Assembly (NCBI GenBank): GCA_035041965.1
Contig: JAPYMA010000210.1
Location: 62,001 to 126,000 of the forward strand
Reading direction: 5' to 3'
Length of the DNA stretch: 64,000 nt
From: Anisakis pegreffii
Lineage: Eukaryota > Nematoda > Chromadorea > Rhabditida > Anisakidae
Shown: in pieces, positions 11,501 to 24,500 of the stretch
Layout of the letters: each line of letters begins with the position of its first letter
How positions within the stretch are numbered: the first letter of the stretch is position 1
Notes under the pieces: generated by a model
Databases searched by the model: none
Told to the model about the DNA's origin: nothing
The model's input: the letters and a program-made list of their open reading frames with translations, nothing else
Made by a program: the position numbers and the translations under genes

Positions 11501-13443
11501 CGGAAACGCGAGCATTGTGGCCAGCAACGTTACAAACGTTTGATAGCCTGGCCAATCCAGATAATCCAGGTAAACAAATAAATAACGTGACGATATAAAG
11601 TTTGATGAATTAACTAACCTCTGGGCGCTTTTCGTTTGCGATGGAGCAGTATCGGATTTCGTTTTATCACTGTTGCTGTTAGCACTATCACTAGCTACCT
11701 CTTTATCCTTGCTCTCCTCATCATCCTAATAAAATTATCAGTTACAATTCAACAACAACAACAACAACAATGAAATTAACAACATCGCTAATAAACACCT
11801 CCTCATTCTGATGTGCCACACCACCAGCTCGTGATGATAACTGCTTCTCGATAACGTCATGCACATCTAAAAAATCATTGCGCTCGTCACAATATAATTC
11901 ATAAACTATAAACGACTAATTTTTTATCACCAAGTATTTATCAATTATTAAACGCAAGTATTTATTTAGCAACTATTATTTATAAAGTATTTCTCAAAAC
12001 ACAATCAACAAGAATACCAATCAAAACCACCGAAACCATGCACGAAAGCGAACCTTTGATTGATGTAGAAAAATCCGTATCTTTCTCATTATTTCCCGAT
12101 GATTGCTCACTAGCATTAATATTTGTCGTTGGTGAGTTGACACCAGCAGACGGTGATAATGATGCGCCTTGTTGTGACTGTTGTGGTTGTTGAACGATTG
12201 ACGACGGTGGCGTTACCGATAACGTTGAAACTGTTCCGGCGGATTCCTCAAAATTTTCATTCCGTTAACAATCAACAACAAAACACACTGCAAGTTGATC
12301 ACCCTCATCAAAATCATAACCACCAAAACAACATCAACCACAAAAACTACTCACAAACTGATTACTCGTCGACGACAACGGACTGCACGGTGTTGAATCG
12401 GTATCGATGTCACTCGCGTACTGCTCTGGTATACTCGTAAAGGACAATAACTGCTTCAATGAGGCACACTCCAATGGACACACGTCTATTGCCCGTTTAC
12501 CTGCAGCGTTACGCCGCTCTCGGTCTGCACCAGACTTCAGTAATAACCATACCAACTAAATGCAGTTGGCATCATTTTTTTTTCTGTCGGAACGCTATTA
12601 TATCAGTGTTCTAACACACAATATATGCTCATGCATGCATGCAATAAGTTGACACCTAGAGTCAATCATATAATAGATACAAGTCGGATCATAGCCTGAC
12701 TCAGGCTCACAACATTAATGATATTGCTACACCAGTCGGTTTCGAGCAAAACTTTCCTCCGCGAACGGGAATCGAACCCGTAGCGTACCAATGTGACCTA
12801 CAGTCACTTAAAATTCACGTAAACGCACGTGAAATTAAGATAAACTTGCGGATAAAAAAACCTTTTCAGAGCCATTCGACGACGCATCATGCAGTGGCGT
12901 ATCACCACTCTCTGAACATGCGTTCACATTCCCACCACCACTAAAAGCCGTCATTATTCGCTGATCGTCAGAGCACCGTGATGAATCAAATCAAATTTAA
13001 ATCAAATCAAATCAAATCCAAATCAATCAATCAATCAATCGATAAATCGATCCAACAAAAAATCCTAACCTAATAAGAACCTTGGCCACCTTCAAATGTG
13101 CATGTGAACACGCCTCATGAAGCGGTGTCCATCCGGCATAGTCACACGCATTCACCATCGCTCCTTCTTGCAGTAACTTCTTACACAAACGATGCTCCCC
13201 TCGACGAGCCGCTACGTGCAACGCCGTCTCACCACGTTCATTCTTTTTATGCACCTTCAATCACAATACCAACAATTTTCACGTCCAAACAAAATCAAAA
13301 TCTCGAACCTTCGCTACCCGTCTCGCTTTCGGTGTTGTATGCGTACTACTGCCTGCCGCATTTGGTGATGCCATACCAACCGCTGTTGTGCTATGTGATG
13401 ATGTTGAACTTGTCTCAGTTCCAGCTTGATTTGGCTGCTCCAT
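7728..13443 (-). CDS. Ankyrin-repeat protein of the ANKRD11/ANKRD12 family
   Basis: ANKRD11/12 proteins are large nuclear cofactors that bind p160 coactivators and HDACs. Exon 1 (13443-13310) starts MEQPNQAGTETSST with an AAATTTAAG just before the ATG. The next exons encode ankyrin repeats: KKNERGETALHVAARRGEHR and DYAGWTPLHEACSHAHLK (13258-13075), NVNACSESGDTPLHDASSNG (about 12950-12860) and LLLKSGADRERRNAAGKRAI (12555-12355). The first matches the vertebrate KRNERGET..LHRAA segment. The middle is Ser/Asn-rich low complexity. The 3' exons match the conserved C-terminus: EKPANYSSYMIVNGNY (about 8850-8750), EVDGDSVLLNNAKLRSLHDE (about 8610-8510), ERERLQMQAETEILRM (8250-8152) and KFDRLAKLMRNRQQMESDAL (7930-7728). 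The TGA at 7730-7728 is one possible end; splicing at GTTAGT after ..FAEQ to an exon near 7665 is another. Middle exons are incomplete. Confidence 0.88.
11445..11574 (+). mobile_element. SINE-B fragment
   Basis: This copy runs from GGCCTGCTCGTCTAGCTAGC through GGGTGGCGTAAATTGAG, then CATTGTGGCCAGCAACGTTA, to AGCCTGGCCAATCCAGATAA followed by TCCAGGTA. It has lost the 5' ~150 bp of the family. It lies inside an intron of the ankyrin gene. Confidence 0.8.
12660..12815 (-). mobile_element. tRNA-derived SINE (family A)
   Basis: The reverse complement carries the B box GGGTTCGATTCCCG (plus-strand GGGAATCGAACCC at about 12768-12780), the CGCGGAGGAAAG junction, the ACCGACTGGTGTAGC body and GAGCCTGAGTCAGGCTATG, and ends near TATCTATTATATG. 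The tRNA 5' half is diverged or absent. It lies between ankyrin exons. Confidence 0.75.
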
Positions 13444-13520
13444 CTTAAATTTTTAATCAATCTTCATTTTGCATGAACTCATTATTCCGCATGAAAATCC
13501 CATTGGAACGCATATCAATG

Positions 13521-13702
13521 GGTACCCGATCAATCTGCCTAAAGACACATTGCCTGACAAACAGTTTGCCTAACTTACGGTTTTTAAACGGATATTTCGC
13601 CTAATAGGCAAACTGTTCCTTAGCAAACTTTCCGTTAGGCAATATGTCTTTAGGCAAACTGTCGTTAGGCTAAATGTCTTTAGGCAGATCGACCGATCAG
13701 GT
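13521..13702. mobile_element. GCCTAA-rich self-complementary MITE (family C)
   Basis: The ends are GATCAATCTGCCTAAAGACA and TGTCTTTAGGCAGATCGACC, near-perfect inverted repeats. The interior repeats GTTAGGCAAACTGT/ACAGTTTGCCTAAC in both orientations around a central ACGGTTTTTAAACGGATATT. There is no coding capacity. It belongs to the same family as copies at 33444, 34602 and 49275. It is likely a non-autonomous DNA transposon. Confidence 0.8.
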
Positions 13703-15191
13703 ATTAATTAAGTAACAATAATGAAACAATGCTAAGAGAGTTCACTCAGCAAGTCGCCAGTCAATGTGTGCGCATAGGGTTTATAGTGTCTATTAGGTGA
13801 ACGCATATGCCAACCACTATGCAGAAGACATCGAACTAGTGTGGTGCGGGGACGGGATGAATCGAAGATGAAACTTTGCAGTCGCAGACTCCGAAAATGC
13901 TGTCGGCTCGAAAAAAATCGGAGACGGGGATTCGGTGACCTCGGAATTCCTCGATCCCCGCAGGTCACTGGCAGAGTTGTCGGTACACAACCCGAATACA
14001 TGCGACAAACCATCTTTTTGAAACATTTTGCGGTCAAATGAATCGCTTCAGGTTTATTTATTCATTTACTCAGCTGTTATTGTACATTTCGTACATAAGC
14101 CTCTTCAAGATCACTCCAGTTATCACTAGTATCATAGCTCACTGTTCTTCTCATCCTTGCGGTTAGATAATCTTAAACTCAATCATTCACCTAACTTATC
14201 AACAAATGACATTCACATTCATAATGATAACAATAATTTTCAAAACAGCACACAATTTCAAAACATTCCTCATCATACCACTAATAATAACACTCAAAAA
14301 CCATTCAAAGATAACCACAATATCATAAACCTAATAATACTAACCATTATCCATCACTCACAACACTAATAAACTGATATACATATTCCTCTCAACTGTC
14401 CAACTTTCATATTTCATCGATATGTCAAACAACAACCGTGATCGATCGGTTACACCAAACATCACTCCGTTCAAAATAATCCTCTTTCGATGAACAAAAT
14501 AACCAAACAAATGAATCTGAACGAGTAACATTCAATAAATGAATACTTCCATTCTCTTCTGAAAGTACCAAAATATTACACTCTCCATTCTGCATTCCAT
14601 CCCAAACAATTCATTCATTATACATTCAATCTCCCCACTAACCATAGCAACAAAATTCAATATCGCACCAAATCAACGAATAATACTTTCAATAACGTCA
14701 TTCCGCTCATCAAACCAAACTCTTTTTATGCTCGCACATTTCATACAATAATATATCGAATTTCATCCACTCCACTTCCCAATCCAAATGAACGCAAACA
14801 ATTCCATTCTATTCTACTAACACACCTTTCATCGAATCAACATTATAGGATCGAATAAAAGTATTTTTCATAAAATGTCAAAGTACAATCAACTACAGTC
14901 ATTAAAATATCAACCCGAATCACATCCTCAAAGCTATCATCACCATCCGGATAACATCTACTTTACCAACACATCATTCACCATCATCGCATGCTGATAA
15001 TATATAAGAAGAAAGCACCATTTGCATATTCCTCACAATAATATACATCAAAACAATATTATGTGCTCCTCACCCTCAAGTCCCATGTCAACCCTCGATC
15101 GCAAATGCTCACGCTATTTCAGATACACTGTCATTTCAATCAAGTACTTCCAAACGTCTCCTGAGCCTCATTCATTTCAAAGATACTTTTT

Positions 15192-15470
15192 CTGGATTGG
15201 CATGCAGGCTATCAAACGTTTGTAACGTTGCTGGCCACAATGCTCGCGTTTCCGTGCACATTGTTTTAACCTCAATTTACGCCATCCCGCTGGCTAGGCG
15301 AGTAGACCAACCGAACACAACCGAGTAATTAATTAGTTGCCGTGAATACTTTACATAATTAATCATAGTCAAATATCAATCCAATAAGTAATCATAACTC
15401 TGATAAAATAAATATTCCACCGATCGCTCACAGCCACTGACAAAACAACCACTCAATGTCCAAGTAGCAA
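15192..15470 (-). mobile_element. SINE-B, near full length
   Basis: On the minus strand it runs from the 5' end (TTGCTACTTGGACATTGAGT) through a GCGATCGG-like segment, GGCTGTGAGCGATCGGTGG, the TTAATTACTCGGTTGTGTTC block and the CAGCGGGATGGCGTAAATTG core. It ends in the LINE-like tail TGGCCAGCAACGTTACAAAC and AGCCTGCATGCCAAT. It belongs to the subfamily with GCATGCCAAT at the 3' end, shared with copies at 31014 and 55058. Confidence 0.8.
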
Positions 15471-15822
15471 TAATAAATTTCAAAAAACTACTCAATATCT
15501 ATTCATTCCAGTAATAACCACCAATCCACCAACTTCCTCTAAACTCCTTCCATTCCTTTCCCCTCACAATCCTCCTTCTTACTTCCAATCGCAATCACCA
15601 ATTACTCTCATCCAAAAATACGAACATATACACAAATTACACTCGATATCGATATCGCATTAATTCAATTCAATTCAATGCTTCAATATGTTCCTCTCTA
15701 CATCAATACTCAATTCATACATACACACACACACACACATACACACACCTAGACGCATTCGTCAAATCAACTAACGACTACAATTCATCCCTTAAACTGC
15801 CCATCTCGATTGTTCATAAACT

Positions 15823-16008
15823 TTAAAAACGTGTACATCTCAACGGATCATACAACATTCCGCTTAACATACCAAAACCGAACGTGAAAACCGTCCACCT
15901 GATAAATGAACCATAACAAGTGAACACCTCCCTCGGCGCTTCTAAATCAGCCCCCATTACTTCATCAACGATTCGTATTAGAAACATACAAGCAATAGCT
16001 CTCACCAA
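15823..16008 (-). other. Possible exon or short open frame, unrecognised
   Basis: A minus-strand open frame contains MGADLEAPRE followed by a GTGTTC potential donor, with an AG at GTTGATGAAG two bases before the ATG. It could be a short first exon of an unidentified gene. If read through, it encodes a hydrophobic segment (WTVFTFGFGMLSGMLY). No downstream partner exon is recognisable, so this is weak. Confidence 0.15.
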
Positions 16009-16009
16009 T

Positions 16010-19000
16010 TAAGGTTTCCATACGTTGATTAGATTTCATCGAATATCTTTTCGCCTCATACAAATCCAATTCCCTCAAAACTCAATCATATCTATCTCTC
16101 CCGTCCCCTCTTCATCTATCAAAATCACCAATATTATTCGCGTATTCATCAATAATACTCCAGTTCCAAACGTACATTATAATATCTATTATCGACTAAA
16201 TATAAATCGCATAATCTTTCTTCTCAATACCCACTGCGCATAATAAATCTCAACTCGCTGAAATTTTTTCGCAGTCAGTGCAGAAATATTGTTGAAATGA
16301 GCTAAACAAATAAACAATTAATATAACAACGCAAAGAAAGAGAGATTGCGGCAGATATTGCTAACAAGATATCGAAAAAGCATAATCAAATCCAATGGAT
16401 AAACGCACGAAAAAGAAGAAAGAAAAACGTTTCGTTCTCAATGCATCATTGAAATTACTGCTGATGTAATGACGAATAACGCACTTTTTACATCGGCAAT
16501 TCCGCTCTATATGATTTATAATGGATATCATATTGATAATGTATAGAAATAATAAAAAAGTAATGATGCACAACCAATACCCCATTCACACTCATTACCA
16601 CATTCACATTCTAAGCGATATACTCGAAAATGACTTTCAGAAATGATCATGAATTAGTAATGATGAATCGATATCATGCATTCCAATTAATTAACGATCA
16701 AATCAATCGCAGAGAACGAATCGTTTAACATATACATATCGCACGCTCTGACTAATCAACGTTGTTGTAATGTACCAATCACAACGTTGCCGCTACTTTC
16801 ACCTGCTTTCACCTATTTACAGGTATTCATGTAAACATAAAGATCATTATCTGTCTCTATTTACACCTCATCTGAACCCAATCCGTTCCAATGTGTCGTT
16901 TGCATTCATCCACCATTTCATATCTCATATCAATCACACATATTATAAATTTCAATCATCATTACCTCAAATAACACACATCACTATCAATCTACAATTA
17001 ATCACTATACATTACATTCACTATCGATCACAAATCTCAATCACTATCTGCATATCACCGCTTGATATCCTCATTTATCAACTTCCAATCAAATTCACAA
17101 TTTTTCATCTTTAACTCATTATCAGTGATGTGTATAAAGGAACAGTTACAGTGAGTACACTAAAAAAAATTCCAATGCATCACTAGACAAACAACTCGAA
17201 TGATTTCAAATTGCTATGTAAATAAACAAAAAACTACAGATCACTTAAAATTTTTCCTTTAAAGCTAAACTCCAATCAACACTCACAATCAGCCCAGTGC
17301 TATCACCAACACGAATCACCCAAACAAACAAATACTTTTTGCAAATAACACCACTGATAAAGCGATGCTAAATAACCATAAAAACCACATCAAATCATAA
17401 ATGAACACATCACATCGATCAACGTTCAATCGAATCAAATCACCCACCAGCCATAAACAATATTTCCACCACTCCACAAAGCATTTCACATCCCTTTCTC
17501 TCCTTCTCCCCACAAAATAAACCATCCAAATAAAACAAATTCAACAAGCACTACAAACAATTCATCAAACAAACCACCCAACAATTCACTCTATTCTTCT
17601 GTTCCTTCCTTCTCTCACTCTCAATACTTATTTATTTTCACAAATTTTTCATCTTTAAACAACACAATTTCTATAAACTATAAACGAATCAAATTAACCA
17701 TCATTATATTATTTCTATAAACGAATCAAATCAGCCATCATTATATTATCACTCCAATCAAGTTCACCAATAAATTCACCGCAAATATAATCGAATTTCT
17801 CAAAACATCAATCAATTTCCACCCAAAAACCTTCAACCAACTCGTTACTTTCCAAAGCAGTCTTCTTTTCACAACAATTTAATCGATACTAAACCAATTC
17901 ACATCATCCACCTTCCCGTGTCTAATTCAATGTGTTGCACGAATGAATCAAACGCAACAACTTCGTTACTATAAATACTCATTCTTTATTCTGAATGCAC
18001 TTTTGATAATGCATTACTACTCTTCCACACATCTATCAGACATTCATCAATAATGAATTACAACAATTCGGCGATATGTAAAAAAGAAACGAAATCGATA
18101 AGAATGAAACAATGCTCATGGATAAGAGCAACATCGAAACAATCATCGCCCTCCCTCTTCACTGATTCAATTAACGCATAAAAGCAATTCACTCAACGCA
18201 TCAACTCACTGAATTCATTTCAAACCAATATAATATCTTCAGCGCAGTAAAAATATTACATTCACTAATTTAAATCCACTCAATTTCTCACTCCTTCAAA
18301 CTCATCACGTCTGACCATTCAATCAAATACAAATCAAAATCTATATCACAACAAATGGATCGCTTGGTAAATTTATAATAATCATTATTTTCAATTAGAT
18401 AAACTAATAATAAATACATTTGATAAATTAATAATTTGATAAACTAATAATAAGTACATCTGATAAATTAATAATTTGATGCACTAATAATAATTAAATT
18501 TATTCATTAATTTAATAAATAAATTGATGAATAAATGATAAATTAATAACTATTGCGCATGCAAACATTGAATAATAATACGCAGACAATATTGTGTTTG
18601 CTAAACAAATGATTCACATAACATAGAGTACATACTTCACTTTTTCACTATTTATCGAATGCTGACACGCATTGCATTCACCATACTATTCCTGCTGTTC
18701 TGCTATCGACATTATTATTATTTTCATCTTATTACTAATATTACTATCTATTACTGCTATTATTACCATTATTATCATGTCACTGTTATCAGTCATTATC
18801 AGTAGCATTTTAAATAATACTTGGCAAAATCAATTCAAAAGCATAATTTTCTGAATGTCTTCTCAAATGAAAATTCCCGCTTCAGTGAAGTGATAAAGAC
18901 ATAAATAAGATGAGTGTGCGTAAATTTGACAAGTGCAGTGCAACGCAGCATTGTATATGATGTGCTTTGCAGACAAATGATGAAAATAAATTGTGAGAGG

Positions 19001-19270
19001 TTCTGAAGGGGGAGAGACAAATGAAGGAAGATTTTTAAAAAATCAAAAAAAAAACAAATGAAGAAATTTTGAAGACAAAGACAAATTTGAAGACAAATTA
19101 TACAACAAAAATAAGAGATTTGAAGTTTGCGAGACACTCTAAATGGATATCTGTGGACGGATTCAATGAATATAAATGCAGCGAAGTGACTGCGCTGAAG
19201 TGACAATATCAAATGCGCGCAGTTTTGTGCAGATGCATGATCGAAGATGAAGAAGACATAAGCATATGAT
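16010..19270. other. AT-rich non-coding stretch
   Basis: About 3.2 kb of very AT-rich, simple-sequence-like DNA. A degenerate TTTGATAAATTAATAA array lies at about 18370-18545. An A- and GACAAATGAAG-rich imperfect repeat lies at 19010-19100. I see no exon or family match on either strand. Confidence 0.5.
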
Positions 19271-19274
19271 TTGA

Positions 19275-19670
19275 TCTGAATCGAACCTGTTTGATGATTG
19301 CGAGTTGCTGTCTGATACTGACCGGATATGACGAAAGAGGTGAGCCAAGAGGGTGGTGATACGCACTTCCTGCACCCAACGAAGGAGACAGCTGTGATAC
19401 ACTATTCCCCGAACCTTTTCGTTGTTTCACTGTCGACGAGCGTCTTTTACCTTCAATCACAACACGAACAATCACCGATATTCTAGTGATCGAGCATGGA
19501 ACCAACCATGTGCAGGATGTTCCGCTTCAGCGTCACTCACCACCGACGAGCCATCATCGGACAACTCCAGTTCCATCGCTCTGTAAGCTATACCACTGGC
19601 AACTATACCCGACGAGATACTACCACTCGATTCAGGATTCATATCATTGTTCATCATATATTTAGCATCT
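19275..19670 (-). CDS. Uncharacterised gene fragment, two likely exons
   Basis: I do not recognise this protein. A first exon (about 19670-19540) encodes NPESSGSISSGIVASGIAYR then AMELELSDDGSSV and ends at a strong GTGAGT donor (GTCGGTG|GTGAGTGACG). A second likely exon (about 19452-19280) follows an AG in GTGATTGAAG. It encodes GKRRSSTVKQRKGSGNSVSQ, LSPSLGAGSAYHHP and VSIRQQLAIIKQ, ending at a GTTCGA donor like those of neighbouring genes. The serine-rich basic composition suggests a regulatory linker rather than an enzyme. It lies downstream of SNX27 on the same strand. It could be extra 3' exons of SNX27, but SNX27 has a good stop at 21556. Exons to either side were not found. Confidence 0.4.
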
Positions 19671-19699
19671 ACTTTATCATTGCTGCTTCAAAAACTGTT

Positions 19700-21555
19700 T
19701 ATTGATATTGTACGCTCTGAACCTAAAAATGGAACCAGTACACCTCGACACACAAACAAATAAAAACAAGACAAATGTTCTGCAAATCGCTGCAAACAAA
19801 CTGGTCCTATCCTATCAAAGTAGCAACACCCTACAATAAATACATCATCTGGTATCGCTATCAACCAATAACACATCTCCAATTGATGCAACCCCTCGAT
19901 GCCACTTCGTTTCAATAAAACAATCACCCAACTTACAATAATATACTTCCGATGCGATTCACTGAACGCATACGAATGTGAAATTTTAATGAAACGAATG
20001 AATCAAAAGAATTTATTTCATAAATAAGCATCCACATTCAAATTAACATGGATATATGAGCCAAATGAAACAAATTTGTTATGATAAATGAATAAAAGAA
20101 ACGTTCTTCATTCGAATATTGCTCTCGCATTCAATACTATTAACAACACACAATAAACATAACAAACAATCACATAAACAACACGATTAAAACTCTATTT
20201 GCTTTAAGGTTCGATACTTCGCTGCATATTGTATCCTATCATATCAATTGTCACTTCACAAGTCACTAAAACAAATGCATATGATATCAACAACAATTAT
20301 TTATATGTGAACTGTGCTGTTGTTATCAGCTCAAGTAAAATTATCAGTTGTGAATAAACGAATAAATAAATAAATAAATAAATACAACTCCACCAATAGA
20401 TAATCAACAACAACATTCCTATAACTTATATCATTCCACAACAATTTCAATCAAAAAATATTTAAAATCTCCAGAATCGCGCTCTAAAGATAATAACAAT
20501 AATAATAATAATAACAATCCAAAACAATGAATATCTAGTATTAAAACAATATCGTTTCCATATAATACACCACCACGTCCACACACCACTAAAATATTCA
20601 AACGAAAGCAATTTTTAAGCACTCAATGTGATCACCTCTTCAAAACCACTTGCGATCTATGATCAAAGATGTCCCAAAAAAATTTATACACCTTTCTGCA
20701 GCTGACAACTCAATTTTTTGGTTTTCCTTTGCAGATTCAACCCATTGAACACCGAATGATAGCAGTCGGACTAAAGTTTAAAGAAAGGAAATTCATTCTA
20801 AAATGCTGAAACATGTTGAAAACTAAGCAAATTAAAATAACCACCTAGTTTACAATTCCTTAAAGTAAGTACACATTTTCCGGGACACCCTGTATTCAAG
20901 ACATCACCTCTAAGCCAAACACTCATTTCGTCGTCATGTCAATACTTTAGAAATATTCATAACTATTTCAAAACATCACTTTGTTTAGCAGATCTCATAA
21001 TCGCTACACTCGAGAATGATAATAATTTCAAATAAATTACGAATGAATAATCAAAAACAAAACACCATTATCATCACAATAACAAAATAAAACAAACGTC
21101 ACATATGCACTCTGTTCAGGTGTTGTTCATAACAACAGTAACATAACACTGTATTACTAATAACTGTTCATCAGCCACAAATGTAATCACTCTAAAAACC
21201 ATTAAGCATTGATAATCTACAATACTGAATGCAAAATAAAACTCTCCCAATAACAACAATACTAACAACAAAACAGCAACATTCTTTTGATGTGCGCACT
21301 GAAAGCGTTGTATCTCTGCAGCGTTGTTCCATCAGTCATATATAACGAACAATACCAACAAAACAATTAATAACAGTGTTATTATGAAATAAAATTAATG
21401 TATTATGTGTGTGAATATTCATACCCGCATATTGTAAAATTATTACAAAGTGCAAAAAAGTGCAAATAAGAAGCGTAATAATGCAAACTTCAAAAACTAA
21501 AACGAATAATCGGCCAATGCAAAACTAAGGTGCAGCCGTGGATGGCTGTAACTGA
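19700..21555. other. Spacer downstream of SNX27
   Basis: The stretch is AT-rich, with a mariner-like MITE at 20662-20894 and (AATA)n at about 20360-20384. No supportable exon was found, although a GTAAGT at 19935-19930 could be a donor of the unidentified gene to the left. Confidence 0.5.
20662..20894. mobile_element. mariner-like MITE with imperfect terminal inverted repeats
   Basis: The right end is GTACACATTTTCCGGGACACCCTGTA. Inverted, it begins TACAGGGTGTCCCGGAAAAT, the typical terminus of mariner-type elements. The left end, AAAGATGTCCCAAAAAAATT followed by TATACACC, is a diverged inverted copy. The ~230 bp interior has no transposase frame. Confidence 0.6.
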
Positions 21556-24500
21556 TCAACCGGAAGAGACTGCTTGCAAGCACGGTACGGGTAGTGCACA
21601 TCTGGCACGCTCTTGATGCACTCGTTCGAAACTCTCTTTCATATACACCGCCTTCAAATCATTATTGCTCACAATTATTACGACTTACACTTCGAGTTAC
21701 GATTATAATACCGATTATATATTAATAACTTACAAATGTCGACGAAAACTTCACTAATTTTGGCTTTTTATTCGTCCTCGAATATTCGATTGCAAATGTG
21801 GCACCGTCGTCCATCAAACTATACGACAGAATATGACACCACTCCAGCGACAATTCGTCTTCCTAAGATGATAATGATAACAACGATCATCTAACATAAT
21901 TATTATAATTATTATATTATCATAATAATTACTAACATATAATTACTAACATTATTATTATTGTTATTATAACATCTAACAATATTATAATAACATCATC
22001 TAATATAACATCTCCAGTAACATAATAACATTATTATTCACAGTAACAATTCGTCTTCCTATAATAACCCTACTACCTGCAAAGTACCAACCTGTAATGA
22101 ACCATTACTATCAGCCGCATGTAACACAATGTGCTCAAATGAGACCGCCAGTACAATGTCACCTTCCTTTCGACTATCACACTGACAGTGAGGAAATACC
22201 ACTCGATTATACCCATCCAATTGCCGAACCATTTGCAAATACTTAAACAATATATCACAGTAACGATTATCACTATTCACTCAATATCAAATAAATAAAT
22301 AAATAATCACAATATAGCAACGACACCTCATCAGCCCTATCCAAGCTCTGCAATGCCTTCAGTTGATATAAACGTTCTTTCGCCACAACAATACCATTAT
22401 TTATATCGCTCACTGCTTGCCAGAAACAAAATTCTTTGAAGAGATTATCTCTGAAAAAACAACACCAACAATATGATTATAAACGAAATCAAATCAACGT
22501 CAAATAATAAATACAACCTTTTACACATCTCCACTTCCCGGTCACAATCGAATAACCACTTTCTAACCAAAATACACGACGATGCTGCTGATGAATAATT
22601 CTGTATGTAAAGGGCATGTGGACACTCATCATCAGCTATTTTTCTTTCTGCAATTAATTATTTATCAACTTCACGCCACCAAACAACAATAACAAAACAA
22701 CACTCATCTATAATAATAACGAATAACAAAACAAGAACTAACCAAAATTGCCCTCAGTCATCTCGAACAACGCACAACATTCGGCCATTTCCGTTGACAT
22801 ATTCAAACGTTTCTGTACCAACTGCAATGAAACTTGCTTGAATGATCAATACGATCACCTGCATATGAATCATCTCCCGACATCTCATCTCCCTTCTCGA
22901 CCTTATTATAACAATCTTCCCCTCTCCATTCATCAATCACAACAAACTATTAACACTTAACATAACCTCAACCATTCCAAACCATCCAAAAAAGCCTCAT
23001 ACATAAACGAATAATTAAAAATCAGAAAACGAACCGCATAAAGATGTTTTGCGTTCGATTGACGTTTTATGTTCAGGACCAATGAATTCGCATCTGGCAG
23101 CAGCACTCTTATATGAACATCTGCTGTTGCACATTCTGACGATGAGTCCTCCATTAGGAATTCCTCAAACAAACAAAAAACCATTCAGTTCAATCATCAA
23201 TTAACAATAATGAATAATTAATTTCAAAACCTATGATGAAAACAAACAAAACTGTGAACAAATAAACCTGGATGATATCCGAGTCAGCGATAACTTTAAT
23301 CGCGCAAACCTTCTCCAAATACAACTCGAGACCACGTCTTCTCGAGTCCAATTGTTGTTCAGATAGCGAAAATGGCCATTTCGAAGGGAGTTTCGGGAAG
23401 TCGAAATCGATGAATTCCCTTTTCAACGCATTATTCAGATTCACAAATTCACTGTAACGTCGTGAACCAAGATGACGTCCGGCCATATGTACATTATAAG
23501 CCTGCAATAAAGAAACCAATCATCCATACGTAATTATAAAACAATGGACAAATAAATTGAGCAACAGCACAAAAAACATACAACGAAATGCTCGCCATTT
23601 GCACTCACTGTCTGATAACTCGGAATTGTGATCGGAAGCGAACGTTTCTCCGAGTAATCGTACCTCAAAATAAGCGTACATCAATCAACCCAAAACCATA
23701 ATCACAAAAACAACGATACACTAAATAACTATCTATCTCCTTCCTACCTATAATTCGAGCAACTATCATCGATGATCGTTCCATCAAATCTTTCCGCATC
23801 TACACAATCCACTGATATCACCACCAACACCAGCTTATCACCACCTTCTTTTATCAACTCCACTACCTGTTTATGTGTCGCGCCCTCTACGTTTACACCA
23901 TTTCTGCAATAATAAAAATACGGTAATGTTGGGCTAGTCGAATAACGCAATGGATTCCAAGAGGAGTGAAAAGGCCCCTGGGCAGACCACGAATAAGATG
24001 GGATGAACCATTCGTCAAAATGTTCGGTCAGAAATGGAAAAGGTCAGCACAGCATCGAATAACATGGAAATCGGCTGACCTGCACCCACATAGAGAGCGA
24101 AGACAGGTCGCAAGGTAATCGTGCACTTTAGGTCAAGGATGAAAGGATTGTGGCTTAATGCATACACAACACGAAGCTTAGGTTTTGGTTGAGGCTTTAC
24201 CTTAGGTTTGGGCTTAGACCCAAATCGCAACACTTACCATCCATGGCTTGGCTGAGACGTGTTATGCATGTGTTAAGCCATACCCCGTTCATTGTTGACC
24301 TAAACCGCTGAATTACCAAAAAAAATACCACTAATTCAACAACAACAATACCAATAACAATAACACTAACACTTGTAAAATACGATCCCCTTTCAAAAGT
24401 CCAGCCTTCTCGGCAGCACCGTGTCGCATCACAGCACTAACGTGCTGCAGAGGTGCGTATAATTCTCCATTTATACTCCGCAGTTGACCTCCTTCACTCA

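Larger units (their letters stand above)
13444..15970. other. AT-rich spacer upstream of the ankyrin gene
   Basis: No conserved exon is visible. The stretch contains a GCCTAA MITE (13521-13702) and a GC-richer island at 13740-14040 with overlapping open frames of no recognisable family. A nearly full-length SINE-B follows at 15192-15470. A (CA)n tract lies at about 15722-15748. Confidence 0.55.

Noticed and set aside
13521..13702. CRISPR-like array of GCCTAA/TTAGGC repeats
   Set aside because: The repeats are irregular, inverted relative to one another and lack unique spacers; the block recurs as a discrete interspersed element in a eukaryotic genome.
13732..14041. Overlapping open frames on both strands in a GC-richer island
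   Set aside because: No family resemblance, no splice context, and open in several frames at once because of composition. It may be a decayed element.
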